A stretch of DNA of 64,000 nt. It comes from Devosia faecipullorum (GTDB lineage Bacteria > Pseudomonadota > Alphaproteobacteria > Rhizobiales > Devosiaceae). Under the pieces are notes generated by a model. That model saw only the letters and a program-made list of their open reading frames with translations, was not told where the DNA came from and searched no databases. Location of the stretch: positions 319,501-383,500 of the forward strand of contig NZ_JACDXV010000002.1 in the NCBI RefSeq assembly GCF_015158295.1, in the 5' to 3' direction. The first letter of the stretch is position 1; each line of letters begins with the position of its first letter. The translations under genes and the position numbers were made by a program. Positions 26,582 through 34,232 of the stretch are shown here, piece by piece.

Positions 26582-27325
26582 TCAGGTATCCATATCCCTG
26601 GAATAGGCCATTTCGCGGGTAAGAGCGGACGCGGTCATCGTGGCGGCGTCGGAGAGCAGGAACATCAGCGGGCCAACCACGTCTTCGGCGGAGCCGACGC
26701 CCAGCGTGCTCTTCCAACTCTCGCCATCCTGCCCCGGATTGGCATTGCGATATTGCGGGGTGTCGATAACGCCGGGCCAGATAACGTTGACGCGCACCCG
26801 ATGCTCGGCAACTTCCTTGGCAGCGCTCTTGAGGAAGGCGATCAGCCCGGCCTTGCTGGTGGCATAGGCAGAGGCCTTGGCCCAGCCCTGATTGGCGAGG
26901 CCGGAGGAGAAGGCGATGACGGAGCCGCGACGGCGGGCGATCATGCCGGGAATAGCCGCCTGATAGCACCAGACGACGCCATTGAGATTGACGCCGATGA
27001 CGCGCTCCCATTCAGCCGGATCCATGTCGTGGATAGCGGTGCGTGGCTGGATGGCGGCGCCACAGACCAGACCGTCGATGGCGCCGTGCTCGGCTTCGAT
27101 GGCGCCGAACATGGCCTGGACCTCGGCGCGGTTCGAGACGTCCAGCCGGCGGGTGTCGATCCGGGCGTCGAGGCCCCGGAGTTCGGCCATGGCCATCTCG
27201 TCCCGGTCACAGACGACGGCCTGGGCCCCGGCGGCGGACACCGCCAGCGCCAAGGCGCGACCAATGCCGTTGGCGCCGCCGGTGATGACGATCACATCGC
27301 CCTTGCCGTCGAAGTGAGCTTTCAT
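26582..27325 (-). CDS. Short-chain dehydrogenase/reductase
   Basis: The 247-residue classical SDR has TGGANGIG (cofactor glycine motif, about 15-22), CGAAI corresponding to NNAG, and the catalytic Ser near AFSSG with Tyr/Lys in SAYATSK. D-type cofactor recognition (VVCDRDE) favours NAD. Its ATG overlaps the stop of the FAH gene as ATGA. It probably oxidises or reduces a hydroxyl/keto intermediate of the operon's pathway; the substrate is unknown. Confidence 0.87.
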   Translation of the reverse strand: MKAHFDGKGDVIVITGGANGIGRALALAVSAAGAQAVVCDRDEMAMAELRGLDARIDTRRLDVSNRAEVQAMFGAIEAEHGAIDGLVCGAAIQPRTAIHDMDPAEWERVIGVNLNGVVWCYQAAIPGMIARRRGSVIAFSSGLANQGWAKASAYATSKAGLIAFLKSAAKEVAEHRVRVNVIWPGVIDTPQYRNANPGQDGESWKSTLGVGSAEDVVGPLMFLLSDAATMTASALTREMAYSRDMDT

Positions 27326-28230
27326 TCAGGTGCACTCATTGATGCGATGTCAGAACTGCCGTGCAGGTCGGTAAGGACCATACGGTTGCGCAATTCGCCC
27401 AGCCCGGTGGCTGCCACGACCATTTCGTCACCGTCCTTAAGGCGGACCGCCGGCTCGCGGGCATTGCCGATGCCGGCGGGGGTGCCGGTGATGATGACGT
27501 CGCCCACTTCGAGCGTCATGCCGAAGGACAATTCGGCCACCAGTTCGGCAATCGGAAAGGCCATCTGCTTGAGCTTGGCGCTCTGCATGGTCTGTCCGTT
27601 AAGGGTCAGAGACAGGGTCATTTCGGGGATGTCGAGTTCGTCGCCGGTGACGATATAGGGGCCGAGCGGCATCGTATTGTCGATGCTCTTGCCCTTGAGC
27701 CATTGCCCGCCATGGCGGCGCTGCAAGTCGCGCTGCGAGATGTCGTTGGCGAGGAAATAGCCAAAGACATAATCCAGCGCTTCGGCCTTGGACACCGAAC
27801 GGCAGCGCTTGCCGATGACGATGGCGACTTCGGCCTCGTAATCCCATTTGGCCGAAATATGAGGATCGTAGGCGACGTCATCATAGGGACCGATAACGGT
27901 GTTCGGGCCCTTAGTGAAAAAGGTCGGCGCCTTGGGTGCGTCGACGTCCTGACCTTCGCGCTTGCCCTTGCTCTCTTCGAAATGATCCCAGTAGTTCCAG
28001 CCGGTGCACAGAATGTCGCGCGAGAAACGCTGGATCGGGGCCATGAATCTGGCATCGGCCAGCGGCACCTGAACGAGGGTGGGATCGGCTGAAAGAGCCT
28101 TGATCGCTTCGGCGCCCTTGCCGATCAGAGTCACCGCGTCGCCGGCATCAGCGAGCAGAACGCGAACGAAAGCGGCTTCGACCAGCCCCACGCGGGGCTG
28201 GCCATCCAATTGAATCGTACAGAGTTTCAT
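27322..28230 (-). CDS. Fumarylacetoacetate hydrolase family protein
   Basis: The 302-residue protein has the FAH fold, with a metal-binding segment WDYEAEVAIVIGKRCR near residues 130-145, FLANDISQRDLQ and TGTPAGIGNAREP near the C-terminus. Members cleave beta-diketo acids or hydrate, decarboxylate or open 2-oxo acids, typically late in aromatic catabolism. In this operon it would act on the ring-opened product. It starts eight bases after the RidA stop. Confidence 0.86.
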   Translation of the reverse strand: MKLCTIQLDGQPRVGLVEAAFVRVLLADAGDAVTLIGKGAEAIKALSADPTLVQVPLADARFMAPIQRFSRDILCTGWNYWDHFEESKGKREGQDVDAPKAPTFFTKGPNTVIGPYDDVAYDPHISAKWDYEAEVAIVIGKRCRSVSKAEALDYVFGYFLANDISQRDLQRRHGGQWLKGKSIDNTMPLGPYIVTGDELDIPEMTLSLTLNGQTMQSAKLKQMAFPIAELVAELSFGMTLEVGDVIITGTPAGIGNAREPAVRLKDGDEMVVAATGLGELRNRMVLTDLHGSSDIASMSAPE

Positions 28231-28237
28231 TTTTTGC

Positions 28238-28636
28238 CTAGCCGTTCGGCAGCACAGCGATGGCGCTGATTTCGATCAGATAGTCGGGGTTCACCATCTT
28301 GGAGACTTCCACCATGGTGGAGGCCGGCATCGGCGCGGCGAAATATTCAGCGCGAATCTTCTGGATGATGGCGAAGTGCTCGATATTGCGGACATAGACG
28401 TCGACGCGCACCACGTCGTCGAGGGTGCCGCCGGCCGCTTCAACGGCAGCCTGAACGTTCTGGCAGACCTGGTGGGTCTGCTTTTCGATGCTGCCGATGC
28501 CGGCGACGGTGCCGTCAACGGTGCGCGCCGTCATGCCGGAGACGAAGACGAGCTTGCCGCGTGCTTCGATGGCGGTGGCCTGGGAGAAGTGGCCGTTGGG
28601 CTTGGCAAGCTTGTCGCTGGTGATGTTGGTCTTCAT
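28238..28636 (-). CDS. RidA/YjgF-family protein
   Basis: The 132-residue Rid protein starts at ATG 28636 (MKTNITSDKL). Family features are QATAIEARGKLVFVSGMTARTVDG, QVCQNVQAAVEAAGG and the C-terminal YLIEISAIAVLP. The arginine that binds the carboxylate in true RidA (in PARS-V-EV) is replaced: this protein reads PASTMVEV. It is therefore probably not a standard enamine/imine deaminase, although Rid-fold enzymes in aromatic and nitrogen pathways differ at this site. Its place in the operon suggests handling of a reactive intermediate. Confidence 0.83.
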   Translation of the reverse strand: MKTNITSDKLAKPNGHFSQATAIEARGKLVFVSGMTARTVDGTVAGIGSIEKQTHQVCQNVQAAVEAAGGTLDDVVRVDVYVRNIEHFAIIQKIRAEYFAAPMPASTMVEVSKMVNPDYLIEISAIAVLPNG

Positions 28637-28649
28637 GACTGCCTCGTAA

Positions 28650-29705
28650 TTAGATGAAAGAACGAAGATCAAGGCCAAGCGCAGTGCCGGCTTCGATCAG
28701 GGAATCATAGGCAGCGGCGCTCAGCTTGACGCGGCCGCCTGCGCGCTGACGCGCGGCATGGGCGAATTCGCCCGGTGCATAGACACGATCGACGCCGGGG
28801 GCGAGGCGCGATGCGGAAACACGGTCCTGCTCGGACTTGGCGCGCTGCTCATATTCGGGACGCGCCACGAAGTGGCCGACATCGATAGCGATGAAGACAT
28901 TCGAGCATTGATAGGGGTCGTCGAGCTTGCCATAGAGCGGGCGCACATTGGCGCCCATGGCGCCGCCCGAGAGGCCGCCACTCAACAGGTCGATGATGAA
29001 GGCCAGGCCGAAACCCTTGGGGCCTGCCGCCGGCAGCAGCATGCCGTCGATGGCGGCCTTGGGATCGGTGGTGGGGGTGCCTTGGCGGTCGGCAGCCCAG
29101 CCTTCGGGAATGGATTGACCGGCCGCGGCCGCATTGCGGATTTTGCCCATGGCCGCAGCGCTCATCGCCATATCCACTTCGGGCGCGAATTCACCGGCAC
29201 TGGGCACTGCGATGGCGATCGGATTGTTGCCGACCAAGGCTTCGGCGCCACCGGTGACCGGCATCAGCGGACGGGTATTGGACATGACCATGCCGACGCA
29301 GCCCTGGTCCGCCAACATGCGCGCATAGCGCCCCGCCGTGCCGAAATGGAAGGCATTGCGGACGGCGATCGTGGCCATCCCGTATTTTCGGGCACGCTCA
29401 ACGGCCAGATCGACGGCCTGGCGTGCGGTCAACTGGCCGAGGGCGTGGCCTGCGTCCAGAACGACGGCAGCCTCGCGATCACTCAGGATTTCGCCCTTGG
29501 AGCGCCTCGATACCGAGCCGGACTTGATGCGGTCCAGATACATGGGAACCAGCATGGCGCCATGGGAGGCAACGCCTTCCAGGTCCGCCGCCACCAGATC
29601 TTCGGCGACAATCAGGGCATCGTCGCCGGCAATGCCAAGTGCGGTGAAGCAATCGGCGATGGCCTTGATCAGCGCATCGGCGGCGAGATCATGAGCGGCA
29701 GACAT
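28650..29705 (-). CDS. Ldh2/malate-type NAD(P)-dependent 2-hydroxyacid dehydrogenase
   Basis: The 351-residue protein belongs to the YlbC/AllD/DpkA family: LVAADLEGVASHGAMLVPMYLDRIKSG at the start, the catalytic-histidine region AVRNAFHFGTAGRYA and GGAEALVGNNPIAIAVP. It has the usual family length. Members oxidise (S)-2-hydroxyacids such as ureidoglycolate or sulfolactate, or reduce cyclic imines. Its ATG overlaps the stop of the upstream cupin gene by one base (TGATG). Confidence 0.86.
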   Translation of the reverse strand: MSAAHDLAADALIKAIADCFTALGIAGDDALIVAEDLVAADLEGVASHGAMLVPMYLDRIKSGSVSRRSKGEILSDREAAVVLDAGHALGQLTARQAVDLAVERARKYGMATIAVRNAFHFGTAGRYARMLADQGCVGMVMSNTRPLMPVTGGAEALVGNNPIAIAVPSAGEFAPEVDMAMSAAAMGKIRNAAAAGQSIPEGWAADRQGTPTTDPKAAIDGMLLPAAGPKGFGLAFIIDLLSGGLSGGAMGANVRPLYGKLDDPYQCSNVFIAIDVGHFVARPEYEQRAKSEQDRVSASRLAPGVDRVYAPGEFAHAARQRAGGRVKLSAAAYDSLIEAGTALGLDLRSFI

Positions 29706-30115
29706 CAGCGCGCATCCTCGTCGTTATCATACCAGTCCGGGCGCACCGGATAATGCGGGCCGTCATAGATTTCCACCACGACGGTTTCTTCATGGGCAAT
29801 CGTGGGGCCATGAACATTGCCCTTGGGATTGCAATAGAAGGCGCCCGGCTTCAGCGTCACGCCGGTCTTGGTGTATTCGTAATGCCCGGAGAGGCAGAAC
29901 ATCATCTGGTTGGATGCATGCAGGTGCGGTGAGGGGATGCCCACGCCCTTCTCGAACTTGATCAGCGCGACGGAAGCGCCAGTCTCGTCATCCCGCCAGA
30001 GCATTTTCTCATGCACGCCCTTCAGCGATTTGGGGCGCCAAGGCATCTCGTCGGTCTTGAGCAGCAGCTCCTCGAGGCCCGGGCGCTCGCCACCGATCTT
30101 ATTCGCATCGCCCAT
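29705..30115 (-). CDS. Cupin domain protein, first gene of catabolic operon
   Basis: The 136-residue cupin starts at ATG 30115, decided by AGGAGG seven bases upstream; longer in-frame starts precede that site. Motif 1 is SPHLHASNQMMFCLSGHYEY, with HxH but Gln in place of the usual Glu, and motif 2 is PGAFYCNPKGNVHG with the remaining His. It could be a non-haem dioxygenase of the acetylacetone or 2,4'-dihydroxyacetophenone type, or an isomerase. A conserved promoter motif lies 32-54 bases upstream. Confidence 0.78.
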   Translation of the reverse strand: MGDANKIGGERPGLEELLLKTDEMPWRPKSLKGVHEKMLWRDDETGASVALIKFEKGVGIPSPHLHASNQMMFCLSGHYEYTKTGVTLKPGAFYCNPKGNVHGPTIAHEETVVVEIYDGPHYPVRPDWYDNDEDAR

Positions 30116-30427
30116 CACGAGCCTCCTGAATTCCATTCGCTTTTCATATGATATTTCAAGTGAAGTGAAAAGCAAGTTCTTTTTGCCAAACACAATAGGT
30201 TTCAGGCGTTTAGTTGGGGATGTTGCTGGCGCTGTGCGATGTGTTTTCCACCAAGCACGCCATATTGGATGCGCCCAAGGTCGGCGGCTTTGCTTTGGAG
30301 GCGGCGGGGTCTCGTTGTGCCCCGCTACGCACCCTCCGGAATGGCGAGGCATGAAAATTCTCACGCCACGCGGATGTTCCAATGACGCGGCCGGCGCCCC
30401 CAAGGGGAGCCGCCCGGCGGAACCGGG
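30116..30427. promoter_or_regulatory. Intergenic promoter region of the catabolic operon
   Basis: This 312-base gap separates the GntR stop from the cupin start. It contains the shared 23-bp motif at 30147-30169 and the cupin ribosome binding site. I saw no gene in the remainder, which includes some GC-rich imperfect hairpins near 30385-30420 that may end the GntR transcript. Confidence 0.4.
30147..30169 (-). promoter_or_regulatory. Shared 23-bp motif upstream of catabolic operon
   Basis: On the minus strand it begins CACTTCAC, continues TGAAATATC and ends TATG, 32 bases before the cupin start. The sequence at 32852-32874 matches it at 21 of 23 positions and has the same orientation to its downstream gene. 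The AT-rich half (ATATC/CATATG) has partial dyad symmetry, as expected for a GntR-type operator overlapping a promoter. Confidence 0.65.
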
Positions 30428-31153
30428 CTAGCCGCCGATATGGGGAAAGCGCCCCAGTTTGGGAGCTTGGGCCTGAAGGTGATCGAGCCGTTCATGCAGC
30501 GCCCTGATATGGTCGGCCATGGCGTCTCCGGCGGCTTGGTCGTCGCCGGCCGCAATAGCCTGAGCGATCAGCAGGTGCTGCTCATTGCTCTTCGGGACGT
30601 CGATAGTCTGCCACAGGTTCAGGTACCAGAACCGGGTGGAGCGCTCGTGCAGCATGCGTCCGAAATCGCCCATCATGCTATTGCCGGACATGCGTCCGAT
30701 TTCCCGATGGAACCAGCGGTCATTGCTGGTGAAGGCGGGAATGTCGGGAGGATCGACATTGGCGTCGGTCGCGGTGGCTATGGCAAGCAGCTGAGTGACA
30801 TCGTCGGACGAAAGTTCGCCCGTCTTGACGTTGATGGCGCAATTGCGGGCCAGTTCGGGCTCGACGGTGAGGCGCGCTTCCAGGATCTTGATGATTTCGG
30901 CAAGGCTGTCCGGCTGGACAATGATGCCCTTGCGGGGAAGAACTTCTATCAATCCTTCCAGGTGCAGTCGTTGCAGGGCCTGGTGAACAGGTGTGCGGCC
31001 AATATTGAGCTGGGCGCAGATCGCGGCCTCATTGAGGTATTGTCCCGGCAGGAAGTGCAGAGCAATCACCTTTTCCTTGATCGCCTCATAGGCCTGATCA
31101 ACGAGCGACAGCTCGTCGCCACGCGATGTGCTTTTCTCCTTCCTCGAGACCAT
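30428..31153 (-). CDS. GntR-family transcriptional regulator, FCD type
   Basis: The 241-residue regulator has the N-terminal winged helix (QAYEAIKEKVIALHFLPGQYLNEAAICAQLNIGRTPVHQALQRLHLEGLIEV) and a C-terminal FCD-like helical domain (DRWFHREIGR, SNEQHLLIAQAI, ADHIRALHERL). It lies between the catabolic operon and the second ABC importer, all on the same strand. A near-identical motif precedes both, so it is the best candidate to control both units in response to the substrate. Confidence 0.86.
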   Translation of the reverse strand: MVSRKEKSTSRGDELSLVDQAYEAIKEKVIALHFLPGQYLNEAAICAQLNIGRTPVHQALQRLHLEGLIEVLPRKGIIVQPDSLAEIIKILEARLTVEPELARNCAINVKTGELSSDDVTQLLAIATATDANVDPPDIPAFTSNDRWFHREIGRMSGNSMMGDFGRMLHERSTRFWYLNLWQTIDVPKSNEQHLLIAQAIAAGDDQAAGDAMADHIRALHERLDHLQAQAPKLGRFPHIGG

Positions 31154-31250
31154 GTCGTTCCTTTGACTTTCTACGTTTTATACAGGATACAGCGCCGCCC
31201 GAAACATCCTAGGCCATTTCGGGCGGCGCCGTAATCTTTTGATCGCCTAA

Positions 31251-32018
31251 CTAGTGCCCGTGGCTTTTGGGCGGCAACCAGCGCGACAGGGCAACTTCGA
31301 CCAGCTCGATCAGCCCGTAAACGCCCAGGCCCATGAAAGACAAGGCGAAAAGGGCGGCAAAGGCCAGCGGCGTGTTCAATTGCGATGTCGCCGAGAGCAG
31401 CAGATAGCCCAGACCGGAGGAGGCGCCCATGAACTCTCCGATAACGGCACCAATGACGGCCAGGGTAATGGCGACCTTGGCCCCGGTCAGCACGTGAGGC
31501 AATGCCGCGGGGAACTGCACCTTGGCGAACATCTGCCAGGGCGATGCCTTCATGCTGCGCGCCAGTTCGATCAGTTCACGCGGGGTGGCCCGCAATCCTG
31601 CCGCGGTGTCGATGATGATCGGGAAAAAGGCCACCAGCCAGACAATCGCCAGCTTCGATTCAAGGCCCGTGCCCAACCAGACCAGGATCATCGGAGCGAG
31701 GGCGACCTTGGGCACCGATTGCAAGGCGACCAGCAGTGGATAGAACATCAGATTGAGCGCCCGCGAATTGGCGATGGCGACGGCTAGGGGGATGCCAATC
31801 ACCAATGCCAGCAGGAAGCCAAGCAGTGTCTCCTGCAGCGTCACCCAGCTTTCGCGCATGATCAGCGGAAAGCGGTTGATGAAGGCCCAGAACACATCTT
31901 CTGGCGCGGGAAGCAGGACCGGGGAGACCTTGATTATTTCGGTCGCGACAATCCATAGGCCCAGAATGAGCAGGAGACCGAGTGTCGGATAGACGAAGCG
32001 TTGTAGAGTCGGCGTCAT
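31251..32018 (-). CDS. ABC transporter permease, nitrate/sulfonate type
   Basis: The 255-residue permease has about six membrane segments and the EAA loop LARSMKASPWQMFAKVQFPAALPHVLTGAKVAITLA. ATG at 32016-32018 is used because it lies one base after the ATPase stop; the longer frame overlaps that gene. It forms the channel of the second importer in this region, with the ATPase at 32020 and the binding protein at 32933. Confidence 0.88.
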   Translation of the reverse strand: MTPTLQRFVYPTLGLLLILGLWIVATEIIKVSPVLLPAPEDVFWAFINRFPLIMRESWVTLQETLLGFLLALVIGIPLAVAIANSRALNLMFYPLLVALQSVPKVALAPMILVWLGTGLESKLAIVWLVAFFPIIIDTAAGLRATPRELIELARSMKASPWQMFAKVQFPAALPHVLTGAKVAITLAVIGAVIGEFMGASSGLGYLLLSATSQLNTPLAFAALFALSFMGLGVYGLIELVEVALSRWLPPKSHGH

Positions 32019-32019
32019 C

Positions 32020-32781
32020 TCAGTGCCCCTTAATGATGCCAAGTGCCTCGCTGGCGTGGCGCTCTGCTTTGATAAATTCTGGCATGAATCGCATTTCCTG
32101 GGTGCGATGTGCCGGGAGTTCGACCGGAATTTCGAGCTGAACGCGGGCGGGACGCCGCGAGAAGACTACGATCCGGTCGGCCAGATAGACCGACTCGGCG
32201 ACCGAATGGGTAACAAAGAGCACTGCTGCATTGGTCTCGTGCTTTACCTTGAGCAGCAGGTCGTTCATCTCGAGCCGAGTAAACTCATCGAGGGCCCCGA
32301 AGGGTTCATCCATCAGCAGCAATTTAGGCTTGTGAATAAGGGCGCGGCACAATGAAACGCGCTGCTGCATGCCGCCGGAAAGTTCATGGGGGCGCGCATG
32401 GGCAAAGCCAGCCAGTCCGGTCAGTTCCAGCAATTCATCGGCCCGATCCAGGGCTGAATCGCGCCTGCGCAGGATCTCCATGGGGAAGAGCACATTCTCG
32501 CGCACCGTGCGCCACGGCATCAAGCTGGCCTGCTGGAAGACGAAGCCGTAATCCGAATAGGGGCCGTTGACCGGTTTGTCATCCACGACAACCGTCCCGG
32601 AAGTGAGCGGCAAGAGGCCCGAAACAATTTTCAGCAATGTCGTCTTGCCGCAGCCGCTCGGTCCGAGCAGCGAGATAAACTCATTCTTTTCGACAGTCAG
32701 ATTGGCTTCTTCAAGGGCGACGATCTGCCGTTCACCCTCGCCGAACACCTTTCGGACGTTTCTGATTTCTACAAACGACAA
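32020..32781 (-). CDS. ABC transporter ATP-binding protein, SsuB/TauB type
   Basis: The 253-residue ATPase has Walker A GPSGCGKTT, Q-loop VFQQASLMPW, signature LSGGMQQR, Walker B LLLMDEPFGALD and H-loop VTHSVAES. It is the first gene of a minus-strand pair that diverges from the binding-protein gene. The 151-base spacer between them carries the shared 23-bp motif, so both halves of the importer are likely co-regulated. Confidence 0.9.
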   Translation of the reverse strand: MSFVEIRNVRKVFGEGERQIVALEEANLTVEKNEFISLLGPSGCGKTTLLKIVSGLLPLTSGTVVVDDKPVNGPYSDYGFVFQQASLMPWRTVRENVLFPMEILRRRDSALDRADELLELTGLAGFAHARPHELSGGMQQRVSLCRALIHKPKLLLMDEPFGALDEFTRLEMNDLLLKVKHETNAAVLFVTHSVAESVYLADRIVVFSRRPARVQLEIPVELPAHRTQEMRFMPEFIKAERHASEALGIIKGH

Positions 32782-32851
32782 TCGTCACTACCTCGTCTCT
32801 TGCCCTTGGCCGATGCAACAGACACGCCTCAACGCCCTGCGCAAGCACTTG

Positions 32852-32874
32852 CACTTCACCTGAAATATCTTATG
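32852..32874 (+). promoter_or_regulatory. Shared 23-bp motif in divergent importer promoter
   Basis: It begins CACTTCAC and continues TGAAATATC then TATG, differing at two positions from the copy at 30147-30169. Here it is extended by GATAT so that ATATC-TTAT-GATAT forms an inverted repeat. It lies 59 bases before the binding-protein start and 71 bases before the divergent ATPase start. Confidence 0.65.
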
Positions 32875-32932
32875 ATATGGAAACGGTCAACGCTTCGTGG
32901 GACGTGGCCGGTAAAATCACAAGGGAACAACG

Positions 32933-33931
32933 ATGCTTAATAAAATTCTTGGAGTAGCAGCGGCCATTGCCGGCCTTGCTGTGGCGCCAGCGATCGCGCA
33001 GGACACCAAATTGACGTTCATTCTCGACTTCATCAGCCTGGGTCGCCACGCGCCATGGTATGTGGCGCTCGAAAAGGGATATTTCGCCGAGGAAGGCCTT
33101 GACGTCGAGATACTGCCCTCCAAGGGAACCGCCGACGCCATTCGTGGTGTGGTGACCGGGCTTGCTCCAGTCGGCTTCATCGACGTGCCGAGCCTGGTGG
33201 CCGCGGGTCCGAGCGCCGCCGAGATCAAGATCGTCGCCAGTGCCTATGTTGAAGCACCCTATTGTGTGTATTCGCTCAATCCCGGCGCCAATATCACCTC
33301 CGCCGAACAGCTGGTCGGCCTGAAGTTCGGGTCGAGCTCCGCTTCGTTCCTGCCGCAGATCTGGCGTGCCGTCATGAACATGAACGGCCTGGATCCCTCG
33401 ACGCTGGAAGTGGTCAATGTGGACGCCGGTGCGCGCGTGCCGATGCTGGCGGCTGGCCAGATCGACGGCGTCGATCAGTTCCTCATGGCAGCTCCGGCGA
33501 TCAAGCGCGCCGCGCCCGACAAGGAGCCGGTCTGCCTTTTCGCGCCCGATCTCGGTCTTGATATCTATTCGAACTCCATCGGCTTCAACAAAGCCTTCCT
33601 CGAAGCCAATCCCGATACCGCCAAGGCTTTCGTCCGTGCTGCCCTCAAGGGCTGGCAGTACACGATGGCCAATCGCGACGAAGCCGCAGACATCATGGTC
33701 GGCCGCGTTGAAACGCTCGACCGGGATATTGTGCGAGAAGAGATCGACCTGCTTGAGCGCATCGCCATGAACGATGACGTTGCTGAAAATGGCTTTGGCT
33801 ATATCGATATTGAGAAGATGGCTCGTACCGTGGCCTTTATCAACGACAATGTTGAAATTGAGGGTGCGAAGCTGACTGCCGAAGACGTCTATGTCCCCGG
33901 CTATCTGCCGGAGGAGCCCGTCCGTCCGTAG
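32933..33931 (+). CDS. ABC transporter substrate-binding protein, NMT1/THI5-like
   Basis: The 332-residue secreted protein has a signal peptide ending in APAIAQ at about residue 23. Its NMT1 fold shows LDFISLGRHAPWYVALEKGYFAEEGLDVEILPSKG as the first lobe and NSIGFNKAFLEANPDTAKAFVRA later. Such proteins bind pyrimidine-like or small aromatic compounds. It is divergent from its ATPase and permease genes and ends at a strong terminator. A link to the catabolic operon is supported by the shared motif. Confidence 0.88.
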   Translation: MLNKILGVAAAIAGLAVAPAIAQDTKLTFILDFISLGRHAPWYVALEKGYFAEEGLDVEILPSKGTADAIRGVVTGLAPVGFIDVPSLVAAGPSAAEIKIVASAYVEAPYCVYSLNPGANITSAEQLVGLKFGSSSASFLPQIWRAVMNMNGLDPSTLEVVNVDAGARVPMLAAGQIDGVDQFLMAAPAIKRAAPDKEPVCLFAPDLGLDIYSNSIGFNKAFLEANPDTAKAFVRAALKGWQYTMANRDEAADIMVGRVETLDRDIVREEIDLLERIAMNDDVAENGFGYIDIEKMARTVAFINDNVEIEGAKLTAEDVYVPGYLPEEPVRP

Positions 33932-33951
33932 GCGGACCAATGGCCTGATTT

Positions 33952-33983
33952 GCGCCGCCCTTCGGGGCGGCGCATTTGTTTTT
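33952..33983 (+). terminator. Rho-independent terminator
   Basis: A perfect nine-base-pair GC stem, GCGCCGCCC and GGGCGGCGC, closes the stable loop TTCG and is followed by ATTTGTTTTT. It lies 21 bases after the binding-protein stop. Confidence 0.93.
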
Positions 33984-34136
33984 ACGGCAGACAAGGCTCG
34001 AAGCCGCTGCGCATGAGCTGTGCCTGCCGGTCTGACCGGCGCTTCGTCGCAGCCGCCAGCCCCGGTCCTTCCTTCAGGCGATATGTCGGGGCGCTGGGAT
34101 CAGGCGGCATGAGTCAACATTAATTGCAGAAAAAGA

Positions 34137-34151
34137 TTTCGCACAGCGGAA
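34137..34151. promoter_or_regulatory. IclR-type operator candidate upstream of TRAP genes
   Basis: TTTCGCACAGCGGAA has half-sites TTTCGC and GCGGAA around three bases. Its reverse complement matches the site at 39499-39513 at 14 of 15 positions. It lies 82 bases ahead of the TRAP binding-protein start. The rest of the 301-base gap from 33932 to 34232 holds the terminator, a possible -10 TAGAAT at 34194 and no gene. Confidence 0.6.
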
Positions 34152-34232
34152 CAAACTTGCTCGACAGCGGGGAAAATAGCGACTTAGGCTTCGACTAGAA
34201 TGCATTTGGTTCGAATACCTCTGGAGGGGGCA

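Noticed and set aside
25009-27011. N-terminal extensions of the amidohydrolase (to 25302) and of the FAD monooxygenase (to 27011)
   Set aside because: The extended parts are out-of-frame readings of the upstream genes and are rich in Arg and Pro. The coupled ATGs at 25011/25008 and 26579 start at recognisable domain beginnings.
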